A DNA stretch of 64,000 nt from Alcaligenaceae bacterium (GTDB taxonomy: Bacteria > Pseudomonadota > Gammaproteobacteria > Burkholderiales > Burkholderiaceae_B), in the NCBI GenBank assembly GCA_013416405.1, contig JACCET010000001.1, forward strand, positions 310,001-374,000. The letters run 5' to 3'. Positions 1 to 7,219 of this stretch are shown one piece after another. Position 1 is the stretch's first letter. Every line of letters begins with the position of its first letter. The notes beneath the pieces were generated by a model, which was not told the origin of the DNA, did no database searches, and worked only from the letters and a program-made list of their open reading frames with translations. A program made the position numbers and the translations under genes.

Positions 1-441
1 GCCCGAGCCACACAATGTTCCCAAACTTATCCCGTCGTGGTAGCCGCGTTTCTTGAGTTCGGGCAGCGAAATTTTTCCTACCGTCAGGGCCGTGGCGGCA
101 GAAGAGCCACACACTGCCGCGAATACCGCGCAGCCCAGAATATTCACATGCAGCAGGCGACCGGGTATGCGGCTCATCCATGGTGCAAGTCCGTCGAACA
201 TGTCTTGTGACAGCCGCGAACGGTAGAGAATTTCCCCCATCCAGATAAACAAGGGCAATGCCGTCAGTGCCCAACTGGTGCTGGCCCCCCAGATGGTCGT
301 GGACATCACCAGCCCGGGTGGCGATGAGGTAAACAGCACCAGGCCGATAACGCCCACCAGGAGCATGGTCGGGCCTATCCAGAAGCCTATTCCCAGAAAG
401 AACAGCAACAGGCATATCAATACAACGGCGGTTGTAATCAT
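1..441 (-). CDS. dctM: TRAP transporter large permease DctM (N-terminal part, truncated by window edge)
   Basis: This is the large membrane subunit of a tripartite ATP-independent periplasmic transporter, which forms the ion-coupled channel for a substrate delivered by DctP. Only the first 147 codons are inside the window; the frame is open to base 1. The start ATG is at 441-439. The visible part is very hydrophobic, with a first membrane segment at about residues 2-40 and further segments after it. The stretch around GCAVFAAVCGSSAATALTVG is typical of the DctM family. It lies 44 bases downstream of dctQ in a dctP-dctQ-dctM order. The substrate, probably a carboxylate, cannot be told from the sequence. 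Confidence 0.9.
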   Translation of the reverse strand, partial: MITTAVVLICLLLFFLGIGFWIGPTMLLVGVIGLVLFTSSPPGLVMSTTIWGASTSWALTALPLFIWMGEILYRSRLSQDMFDGLAPWMSRIPGRLLHVNILGCAVFAAVCGSSAATALTVGKISLPELKKRGYHDGISLGTLCGSG

Positions 442-485
442 TATTGAAGTCTCATGGCAGTGTGCGGCGTGGACTGGTGGCTAGC

Positions 486-1004
486 CTATTCGGCCTGCAG
501 GATGTTGTTGTCTACCTGCGAATAAGTCGTGGGGCGGCCTCTTATGGTCAGGATCAGCTCGTCCAGCAGCGCGACCGTCATGAGCAGGGTGCCGAAGGTC
601 ATCACGGATTGGGGAATCCAGAGCGCGACGGGTATGAGCCCCGCAGAGACATCGTTGAATTCGTAGGAACTATAAGTCAGGCTGGCGTTGTACCAGGTGA
701 AGTACGACATGACGGCCACCCCGATAATCAGCACGCAGATCTCGACGGGCCGTCGCACAGAGGGCGACAGCTTCTGTGTGAACAGATTGACGCGTATATG
801 CCCATCGGCGCGCAGGGTGTAGGCCAATCCAAGGAAGGTCGCGGCGCCCATTGCAAACCCCGCGAATTCGTCCGATGAGGGAATCAATATCCCCAGCATT
901 CGTCCGATAATCTGGGCAAGAATAATAGCGGCGGTTGCAAAGAGCGATATGCATGCCAGGACACCGCAAAAGCTATATAAACAGTCCAGCGTCTTCCTGA
1001 TCAT
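486..1004 (-). CDS. dctQ: TRAP transporter small permease DctQ
   Basis: This is the small membrane subunit of the TRAP transporter, which sits with DctM in the inner membrane. It is 172 residues long, usual for the family. It has four predicted membrane segments, at about residues 10-35, 48-66, 88-108 and 128-150. A TLRADGHIRVNLF stretch after the second segment is characteristic of DctQ. The ATG at 1004-1002 is preceded by an AAGGAAAG ribosome binding site. It lies between dctP (48 bases upstream) and dctM (44 bases downstream), so the three genes are probably one transcript. Confidence 0.9.
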   Translation of the reverse strand: MIRKTLDCLYSFCGVLACISLFATAAIILAQIIGRMLGILIPSSDEFAGFAMGAATFLGLAYTLRADGHIRVNLFTQKLSPSVRRPVEICVLIIGVAVMSYFTWYNASLTYSSYEFNDVSAGLIPVALWIPQSVMTFGTLLMTVALLDELILTIRGRPTTYSQVDNNILQAE

Positions 1005-1052
1005 CGGGCTTTCCTTGAGTTGGCAGTAAGGCTTATTGATTTTGGCCAGGCA

Positions 1053-2039
1053 TCAGTTGTTCGATGCTTTGAATGCGTTCATTTCCTTAAGTATGTATGC
1101 GCCATCGGGCCCGGCCCGCTTTGCCCAGTCTTCGATCAGCTGATTGCTGACTGCCTTGAAATCCCCCAGCAGCTCGGCGCTGGGCTGGTGAACTTTCATG
1201 CCATTTTCGGCCAGTACACTGGTTTTTTCCTCGAGTGAGGCGGCAAGTTTCCAGCCTCGTTCTTCCGCCTGCCTTGCGACGGCCAGGACTTTCTCCTGGG
1301 TGTCTTTGGACAGGCTGTTCCACGCCTTGATGTTGACGGCCACAACGTTGCGGGGATGGTAGGCGGACAGATCGTAGAAATTTTTGATGTATTCCCAGGC
1401 TTTCATGTCCACGCCATTGCTTGCCGCTGAAAACATGGCGGTCAGCACGCCAGTGGAGAATGCCTGCGGTACCTCGACAAACTGTACGTTGACGGGGACG
1501 GCGCCCAGCAACTCCCCCATTTTTGATACCACCGGGATCTGGCCACGAACTTTCACGCCGGCCATGTCGGTTCCACGAGAGATTTCCTGATTGATGTACA
1601 GGCCGTTACCGGGCCAGAGCACTGAGTACAAAGGCATGATGCCTTCTTTTTCGAAGCGCTTGGCGATAAGGGGCTTTTGCAATTCGTATAGCTTGGCCGC
1701 TTCTGCCGCGCCTACCGCCAGGAAGGGAATGGTGTCGGCTTCGTATAGTGGGCTCTCATTGCCATAGGCAGACAAAACAAATTCAGACAACTGAACCTGG
1801 CCGCTGCGCACGGCACGCTTGAGTTCGGGCATCTTGAACATGGATGCGCCGCTGTGAACCTCGATTTGCAGTTCCCCGTTGGTAGCTTCTTTTACCTTGT
1901 CTGCGAACCAGTAAATATTTTCGGTGTGGAAGGTAGAGTCCGGATAGCCTGTAGCGATATTCCATGTTTGCGCTGCAAATGCGGGCGAAATCAGTGCGCT
2001 GGTCGCCAGTGCAGCAAGAATTTTCTGTGCCTTGTTCAT
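1053..2039 (-). CDS. dctP: TRAP transporter periplasmic substrate-binding protein DctP
   Basis: This is the periplasmic solute receptor that captures the substrate and hands it to DctQM. The 328-residue product starts with a clear Sec signal peptide (MNKAQKILAALATSALISPAFA, cleavage near residue 22). The body matches the DctP family, including the KVRGQ segment whose arginine normally binds a substrate carboxylate, and the VPVNVQFVEVPQAFSTG region. It is the first gene of dctPQM. A GGAGAG ribosome binding site lies just upstream, and a perfect 7-1-7 palindrome lies 84-98 bases before the start. An organic-acid ligand is inferred from the family; its identity is unknown. Confidence 0.92.
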   Translation of the reverse strand: MNKAQKILAALATSALISPAFAAQTWNIATGYPDSTFHTENIYWFADKVKEATNGELQIEVHSGASMFKMPELKRAVRSGQVQLSEFVLSAYGNESPLYEADTIPFLAVGAAEAAKLYELQKPLIAKRFEKEGIMPLYSVLWPGNGLYINQEISRGTDMAGVKVRGQIPVVSKMGELLGAVPVNVQFVEVPQAFSTGVLTAMFSAASNGVDMKAWEYIKNFYDLSAYHPRNVVAVNIKAWNSLSKDTQEKVLAVARQAEERGWKLAASLEEKTSVLAENGMKVHQPSAELLGDFKAVSNQLIEDWAKRAGPDGAYILKEMNAFKASNN

Positions 2040-2122
2040 TATTTGTCTCTCCGTGTTGTTGGCCTGCTCGGGCTATCTTCTCAATGATTGCCTTCGCCTG
2101 TCTATCGACCCGGAGAACCTAG

Positions 2123-2137
2123 TTTCACACTGTGAAA
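2123..2137. promoter_or_regulatory. Palindromic operator-like site upstream of dctP
   Basis: TTTCACA-C-TGTGAAA is a perfect 7-1-7 inverted repeat located 84-98 bases upstream of the dctP start. Its form resembles operators bound by IclR- or GntR-type regulators of catabolic transporter operons. No regulator gene is visible beside it. The symmetry is seen directly; the regulator family is inferred. Confidence 0.45.
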
Positions 2138-2287
2138 ATAATGCGCCGTGTTCCGCATTTGTGTGTTTTGCACCGACGAGTGTTGCAAGCCGTCAAGAAT
2201 GGTAAAGATGCTGATTGCTTGACAATATTCGCCACCCTGGCAACGTATACTCAAAAGCTCTTACGCCACACTCCAGGGAGAACTATC

Positions 2288-2689
2288 GTGGGATTTTTCA
2301 ATAAAATTTTAGAAAAACTTGGTATTGGCAGTGCCCAGGCCGCTGAAACGCCCGATGGTGCAGCACCAGCACCGTCTGTTGCGACAGATGCGGCGGTAAG
2401 CACGCCAGCGGCCCCGGCATCGGTGTCCGTAACCGATGTTGTCGCGCAGCTGGAAGAAAAGGCGGCGGCCAACTCACAAAAGCTGAACTGGCGCACTTCC
2501 ATTGTCGATTTGTTGAAATTGTTGGACTTGGACAGCAGTCTGGGCGCACGCAAAGAGCTGGCTACCGAATTGGGTTGCCCCGCTGATTTGATGGGTGATT
2601 CCGCACAAATGAATATGTGGCTGCATAAAGCGGTATTGGCACGCATTGCTCAGAATGGCGGCAATATCCCTCAGGATTTGCTCAACTAA
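2288..2689 (+). CDS. DUF3597 domain protein
   Basis: This is a 133-residue protein of the DUF3597 family, whose function is not known. The N-terminus (about residues 1-18, GFFNKILEKLGIG) is amphipathic. An Ala/Pro-rich linker follows at about 20-45, and then the conserved core with KLNWRTSIVDLLKLLDLDSS and ARKELATELG. I chose the GTG at 2288 because GGGAG lies seven bases upstream and family members begin with the same GFF..KIL segment; the frame is open further upstream to 2132 but that part has no family resemblance. It is a single gene ending at a strong bidirectional terminator. Confidence 0.85.
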   Translation: MGFFNKILEKLGIGSAQAAETPDGAAPAPSVATDAAVSTPAAPASVSVTDVVAQLEEKAAANSQKLNWRTSIVDLLKLLDLDSSLGARKELATELGCPADLMGDSAQMNMWLHKAVLARIAQNGGNIPQDLLN

Positions 2690-2744
2690 TATCCGTACCG
2701 TCAGCGGATATGTGTGAACACGCGCAAGTTATCCAGCTGAAATA

Positions 2745-2777
2745 AAAAGACGCCGCTTTTGCCAGCGGCGTCTTTTT
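2745..2777. terminator. Bidirectional rho-independent terminator
   Basis: A GC-rich stem (AGACGCCGCT pairing with AGCGGCGTCT, loop about TTTGCC) is flanked by A-runs on the left and seven T residues on the right. It can stop both the DUF3597 gene on the plus strand and the carboxymuconolactone-decarboxylase-type gene on the minus strand. Confidence 0.9.
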
Positions 2778-2794
2778 TTAATTGTGTGATGGCG

Positions 2795-3193
2795 TCAGAT
2801 GTCCATTTCTTTAAAGACTTCGCTGGCAACGCGGAAGGAGTCTATGGCAGCCGGGACACCGCAGTAAATACCGGCTTGCAGAAAGACTTCCTTGATCTCG
2901 TCCTTGGTCATGCCGTTGTTGATGGCGCCGCGTATATGCAGCTTCAGTTCATGCGGGCGATTCAGGGCGGTGATCATGGCCAGGTTCAGGAATGAGCGTG
3001 TCTTGCGATCAAGGCCAGGGCGGTTCCAGACGTCGCCCCAGCAATACTGAGTAACCAGTTCCTGCATGTCGATATTGAAATCGGTGGCGTTCTTGATCGA
3101 GGCATCGACGTAGTCGCTGCCGAGCACCGTGCGTCGGGTTTCCAGGCCCAGCTCAAAAAGCTCGGGGTTCTTGGGGGCGTAATCTCGAGTCAT
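2795..3193 (-). CDS. Carboxymuconolactone decarboxylase family protein (PcaC-like)
   Basis: This is a 132-residue member of the AhpD/CMD fold family, closest in appearance to 4-carboxymuconolactone decarboxylase of the protocatechuate branch of the beta-ketoadipate pathway. It has the YCWGDVWNRPGLDRKTRS segment and the HELKLHIRGAINNG segment typical of PcaC. Length is normal. The ATG at 3193-3191 follows an AAGAGA stretch. No other pca genes are nearby, so the pathway role is uncertain; some PcaC-like proteins stand alone with other carboxylactone substrates. It is convergent with the DUF3597 gene across a shared terminator. Confidence 0.82.
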   Translation of the reverse strand: MTRDYAPKNPELFELGLETRRTVLGSDYVDASIKNATDFNIDMQELVTQYCWGDVWNRPGLDRKTRSFLNLAMITALNRPHELKLHIRGAINNGMTKDEIKEVFLQAGIYCGVPAAIDSFRVASEVFKEMDI

Positions 3194-3274
3194 GGTTGGT
3201 CTCTTGTAATGTGTTCAGCATGGTTATAGGGAATTTTGATTTGAATGTCCGCTGACCATACTAATAACATGTTT

Positions 3275-4216
3275 TTACGGACGTGCTGCGTCCTGTAGCG
3301 CACGCTCGAGCGATACACGGCTCATGTCGCCGTGTCCATATTCGGGAAATTCCTCGTAGCTGGCTTGAACGCCTGCCTGGCGTAGACCATCCGTAACTTT
3401 CTTGCTGGCCGTGCGCAGAAATGCGGCACGGTTGATGCTTTGGGGAGGGGGCGGCTGGCGTGTTGTCCTGCGTGTTGCGGGCGCACGGGTGCCGACCAGA
3501 ATGGTGACCTGCTTGCCTATAGCCAGGCTTGTATCGAAATTTTCCCAATCCTGCATTATCGCACCGTCGTACCACCAGGCCGAAGGATCACCCATAATGT
3601 ATCGGCCAAATGCGTTGGGCTGGGTAAACAGCGTATGCAATACGAACAGACCGCCATAAGAGTGGCCCCATAAAGACTCCTGCCTTGAGTCTATATTGGC
3701 GCGTGCACGCACCAATGGCTTGATTTGTGTATTGATGAAATGAAGAAAGATGTCTGCACCACCGCCGACGCGGCCACGCACGGCAGGTGCTTGAACGCGC
3801 TTACCGTTCTCTAGCACAGGTGGAGTGTAATCATAGGAACGTGCCTTGACATCAAGACGGTCGGGGGTGTCATAGCCTATGGCTACGAGCACGAGTGGGT
3901 TGCCGCCTGAAACTGAGGCAAGATCCTGGTCGGTCAGCGTGACCATTGTCGCATTGCCATCCAGCATGTAAAGCACGGGATAGCCCTTGTTGGAAGGAGG
4001 CTTGCGCGGAATCGACAGGTCTATGCGATAGGTTCTTTGGCCGTCTGCCGAAACCATTTCGTGCGTTTCGAATCGATACAGGGCAGAGGGGCGGTCGGCG
4101 ACGGTTTCGTGTTTGACCTGGCCTGCTTCCTTGGCCCCCGGTGTAGGGATTGGCGTTTGAGCCTGGGAGGCGCCTATCAGACAGCACAGGCAAAGCAGCA
4201 AGCAATTACGAATCAT
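3275..4216 (-). CDS. Secreted IroE-like siderophore esterase (alpha/beta hydrolase)
   Basis: This is a predicted periplasmic esterase of the Fes/IroE (Esterase_D) family, which cleaves the ester bonds of enterobactin-type triserine siderophores. The 313 residues begin with a signal peptide (hydrophobic stretch at about 4-17, ending ASQAQ). The nucleophile elbow GHSYGG places the catalytic serine at residue 186. A late histidine sits in EYGHGDMS (about residue 294). The DGNATM loop and DPSAWWYDG resemble IroE. It is the last gene of the ent block, 12 bases after entA. That position makes a role on a catecholate siderophore likely. The exact substrate is inferred. Confidence 0.82.
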   Translation of the reverse strand: MIRNCLLLCLCCLIGASQAQTPIPTPGAKEAGQVKHETVADRPSALYRFETHEMVSADGQRTYRIDLSIPRKPPSNKGYPVLYMLDGNATMVTLTDQDLASVSGGNPLVLVAIGYDTPDRLDVKARSYDYTPPVLENGKRVQAPAVRGRVGGGADIFLHFINTQIKPLVRARANIDSRQESLWGHSYGGLFVLHTLFTQPNAFGRYIMGDPSAWWYDGAIMQDWENFDTSLAIGKQVTILVGTRAPATRRTTRQPPPPQSINRAAFLRTASKKVTDGLRQAGVQASYEEFPEYGHGDMSRVSLERALQDAARP

Positions 4217-4228
4217 GCAGACTCTACT

Positions 4229-5014
4229 CTATTGGTCGAGTGTTGCGCCGCCGTCTACCCGCAAATCATGCAGGGTGATATGGCTGGCACGGTCCGACAG
4301 CAGGAAAAGCACGGCTTCGGCGATTTCGTCTGGGGTGGCTATTTTTTGCAAAGGTATGCCCAGACGATGGTGTTCGGCGGATCCCTTGATGACGGTTTGG
4401 GCGGAGCTGCCAGCTTTCCACATCGCCTGCTGCATCGGGGTATCGGTAGATCCAGGAGAAACAATGTTTACACGTATACCCGATTCAGCCAGCTCCAGTC
4501 CAAGACAGCGGCTCAGTTGTGTGACGGCGGCCTTGGACGCGGCGTAGGCACCCATGGCCATGCGGGGTGTGCTGGCGGCGTTGGAGCTGATGTTCACAAT
4601 GGCGCCTTGCCCGCGTGCCTGCATTTGCTTGGCTACGATATTGCACAGATTGAAAACGCCGTTGGTATTGCAGGCAAAGGTACGCGCCCACTGTTCCGGC
4701 GTGAGCTCTGTGATGTTACCCATTTGCAGGATACCGGCAGCGCATACCAGCTTGTCGGCCGGGCCGAACTTTTCCATGCCTTCGTTCACCGCAAGCACGA
4801 CCGCATTGAAATCGGAAACATCCACCTGTGCGGCATGCAGCTGTTCGGGGTAGCGAATTTGCAGGGCTTGCAGCGCTGCAATGTCCAGATCCAGGGCCAC
4901 TATCCGGGCTCCTTGAGCCAGCAGCTTCTGAGCAAGGGTATAGCCTATGCCTCGGCCGGCCCCGCTGATAATGACGCATTGCTGAAAAAACTCGCTCAGA
5001 CTGTTTGTGTTCAT
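4229..5014 (-). CDS. entA: 2,3-dihydro-2,3-dihydroxybenzoate dehydrogenase (EntA)
   Basis: This enzyme oxidises 2,3-dihydro-2,3-dihydroxybenzoate to 2,3-dihydroxybenzoate with NAD+, the last step of catechol precursor synthesis. It is a 261-residue classical short-chain dehydrogenase: nucleotide-binding GAGRGIG at 18-24, catalytic Ser144, Tyr157 and Lys161. The segments SNAASTPR and [11 protein letters not shown] match EntA rather than a generic SDR. The start at 5014-5012 is chosen because it overlaps the entB stop as ATGA, which implies translational coupling. The frame runs open 23 codons further, but that would overlap entB. Confidence 0.93.
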   Translation of the reverse strand: MNTNSLSEFFQQCVIISGAGRGIGYTLAQKLLAQGARIVALDLDIAALQALQIRYPEQLHAAQVDVSDFNAVVLAVNEGMEKFGPADKLVCAAGILQMGNITELTPEQWARTFACNTNGVFNLCNIVAKQMQARGQGAIVNISSNAASTPRMAMGAYAASKAAVTQLSRCLGLELAESGIRVNIVSPGSTDTPMQQAMWKAGSSAQTVIKGSAEHHRLGIPLQKIATPDEIAEAVLFLLSDRASHITLHDLRVDGGATLDQ

Positions 5015-5670
5015 GGTGAGTCCTGCATGACGTGGGAGGATAGCCAATACTGCAGCTGTCTGGTGCTGGTGGATACACCGCAAAGCTGCGCAACATATTC
5101 TATCGCCATGGCGTGCTCGGCAGCGGAAAAGTCGGCGGTGGCATCGCTGACAAAAAACGGTTGTATGTCATTCATGAAGGCATCAAGTGCCGTGGTCATG
5201 CAACCGATATGCGAGTATATGCCGCTGATGATCAGTTGGTCGCGGCCTTCATCCTGCATGAGTTTCTTCAGCGCCGAACGGTAGAAGGCGCTATAGCGCC
5301 ATTTGGTCAGAACTATATCTTGTGGCGCCGGAGCCAGCGCGTCAATAATGGCTACCTGCGCGGCGTTGCTCGGATCACTAAGGCCGGGCCCCCAGAAATC
5401 AGTCAGCAGCGCCCTGTCCTGGGCAGGCTGAACGGAGGGTTGGGCGGTATAGATGACCGGTATTCCACGCTCATGACATTCCTGACGCAAGGTGCTTATA
5501 TGCCTGACCAAGGTCGGAATAGGCTCGGCGTGCACATCGTACTTGTGCAGGAAGTAGTGCTGCATATCGTGAATGAGCAGCACCGCCCGGTCTGGCTGCA
5601 GCGTCCAGTTGACACGTGGCTCGGGTGCAGTGCTGGGCATGGGGTAAGCGGCGATGGCGGGTATGCTCAC
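5011..5670 (-). CDS. entB: Isochorismatase (EntB N-terminal domain only, no carrier domain)
   Basis: This enzyme hydrolyses isochorismate to 2,3-dihydro-2,3-dihydroxybenzoate and pyruvate. The 219 residues cover only the isochorismatase domain: catalytic Asp35 in [10 protein letters not shown], the lysine in LTKWRYSAF, and [13 protein letters not shown], where a glycine replaces the cysteine of nicotinamidases, as in EntB. Typical EntB is about 285 residues and carries an aryl carrier protein at its C-terminus; here the protein ends before that domain. A separate carrier is encoded at 11291-11530. Translation starts at a GTG (5670-5668) with AGGA about ten bases upstream. The stop overlaps the entA start. 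Confidence 0.93.
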   Translation of the reverse strand: MSIPAIAAYPMPSTAPEPRVNWTLQPDRAVLLIHDMQHYFLHKYDVHAEPIPTLVRHISTLRQECHERGIPVIYTAQPSVQPAQDRALLTDFWGPGLSDPSNAAQVAIIDALAPAPQDIVLTKWRYSAFYRSALKKLMQDEGRDQLIISGIYSHIGCMTTALDAFMNDIQPFFVSDATADFSAAEHAMAIEYVAQLCGVSTSTRQLQYWLSSHVMQDSP

Positions 5671-5698
5671 GGCTTGATTCCTATACTGTTAAGTGACG

Positions 5699-5724
5699 GC
5701 CCGGCCATGTGGAAATGGCCGGGC
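5699..5724. terminator. Hairpin between the YncE-like gene and entB
   Basis: GCCCGGCCAT and ATGGCCGGGC form a perfect ten-base stem with a six-base loop. In the direction of transcription (minus strand) there is no T-run after it, so it is more likely a partial terminator, RNA-processing site or stability element than a full stop. The T-rich side faces the plus strand. Confidence 0.5.
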
Positions 5725-5734
5725 TTGTTTCGTT

Positions 5735-7135
5735 TTATTTTGCGGTGATTTTGCTGATGCGGTCACGCGTTTCATCTTCTTTGCCGCGTGCCTTGTTGAT
5801 GGCATAGACGGCACCTTTGCCATCCGTGCTCAGGTGGTTGGGCAAATTGCCGGCTTCCAGGTTGGCCACCAGCTTGCCGTCCAGATCGATGACTGCAATG
5901 GATCCAGCGCCACGGCTGATGGCATAGGCCAGTTTGTTTTTGGCATCCCACACGACATTGAGCGGACCGGCGCCAACACTGACAGAATGCAGAATGCCAC
6001 CGTTACTCAAATCGACAAGCAGTACGTTGTCGCTACCTTGCGATGCGACGAACAGAACCTGGGCTTTGGGGGCCACGGCGACACCACTGGCATTCTTGGC
6101 ACCGGGCAGGGCGTAGACCTTGACCGTTTCCTGTTTGGCCAGATCGATCACGGCAGCTTCGTTGGTAGAAAGGCTGACGGTGTAAAGCTTGCTGTTCTGG
6201 GTATCCAGCGCCAGGCTCAGGGGGCTGAAGTCTTCACGCGTTTTGGATTTGATGGCGATAGGATCCAGCTGCTCCAGCTTTTTTGTATCGAAGACGATGA
6301 TTTCGTTGACGCCGAAAGCCGAGACATAGGCGCGATGGTTTTTGCCATCAACGACAACATCGCGGGCGTGCGGGGCGACGCCATGGTCGAATTGCTTGAC
6401 CAGTGACAAGTCGGACTGCTTGTAAACGGCCACCGTATTGGATCGGGTGTTGGTAACCCATACGGTGCCCAAGGCATCATCGACGGCGACACCATAGACG
6501 GCCATGACTTGGCCTTTGTCGTTGGCCTTATCGGGGGCGGGGGTGATGCTGGCCTCGATTTTGAGTGTATCGGCATTGACCTTCATCAGTGCGGACTCTT
6601 TAACGGGGGGACGGCCTACGGAAGAGGTGACAAACAGCGCGTTGCTGGCTGCGCTATAGGCACTTTGATACATGCCGGGTTGCAATCGCTCTGACACTAT
6701 ATTGAATTTTTCAGCACCGCTGAACTTGATGTCAGGCGATATCTTGAACTCAAAGACCGTAGCCGCCGATGGTTTTTCGACCTGCACGACGACTGGGTGG
6801 CGGCCGACGACGGCGTCAGCGGGCACCGCTATGGTAGTGCTGAACTTGCCATCTTTGTCGACGGCTAGTATCCGATCCTGGGCTATGTTCTGACCGCTGC
6901 GCAGCAGCTGAACTTCCTGTCCGGGCTTGAAGCCCGACCCGTTGATGGTGGCTGCACTACCCGGCGTCACCACACCCATGCTTGAAACCCGGCCGTTGAA
7001 GTCGGGATCGGGTTGATCGAACAGATTGTTGGCATACACACTGCCGCCAGATAGGGCCAGGACAGCCAACAGAGCGGCTGTACGTTTCAACATTGCAGTT
7101 TTACTAAACTTAATGGCAATAAGATGGGTTTGCAT
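5735..7135 (-). CDS. YncE-like secreted beta-propeller protein with an N-terminal Ig-like domain
   Basis: This 466-residue protein has a signal peptide (hydrophobic core at about 18-34, ending VYANN). An Ig/IPT-like beta domain follows at about residues 45-130. The rest is a C-terminal seven-bladed-propeller type region with repeated motifs such as VYGVAVDDALGTVWVTN and PLSLALDTQNSKLYTVS. The propeller and its C-terminus resemble Escherichia coli YncE, an iron-regulated periplasmic protein of unsettled function; the extra N-terminal domain is not in E. coli YncE. The start at 7135 is supported by AAGGA six bases upstream; a second ATG at 7093 has no such site. It lies between entF and entB, so an iron-linked role is plausible but unproven. 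Confidence 0.75.
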   Translation of the reverse strand: MQTHLIAIKFSKTAMLKRTAALLAVLALSGGSVYANNLFDQPDPDFNGRVSSMGVVTPGSAATINGSGFKPGQEVQLLRSGQNIAQDRILAVDKDGKFSTTIAVPADAVVGRHPVVVQVEKPSAATVFEFKISPDIKFSGAEKFNIVSERLQPGMYQSAYSAASNALFVTSSVGRPPVKESALMKVNADTLKIEASITPAPDKANDKGQVMAVYGVAVDDALGTVWVTNTRSNTVAVYKQSDLSLVKQFDHGVAPHARDVVVDGKNHRAYVSAFGVNEIIVFDTKKLEQLDPIAIKSKTREDFSPLSLALDTQNSKLYTVSLSTNEAAVIDLAKQETVKVYALPGAKNASGVAVAPKAQVLFVASQGSDNVLLVDLSNGGILHSVSVGAGPLNVVWDAKNKLAYAISRGAGSIAVIDLDGKLVANLEAGNLPNHLSTDGKGAVYAINKARGKEDETRDRISKITAK

Positions 7136-7219
7136 TTAACATCCTTGATGTAATCAGACTGGACGGCCGGGGAGAAATGGGTAAAGGTTAAACAGGGAGC
7201 AAATCGATAGCTGCGTTAC

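Noticed and set aside
2218-2250. TTGACA and TATACT before the DUF3597 gene as a sigma-70 promoter
   Set aside because: The two hexamers are separated by 21 bases, too far for a normal sigma-70 promoter. Either one alone may be used.
4037-5284. A 415-codon open frame on the plus strand opposite the entA/entB region
   Set aside because: It lies antisense to clearly conserved entA and iroE-like genes, has no family features and is a by-product of their codon use.
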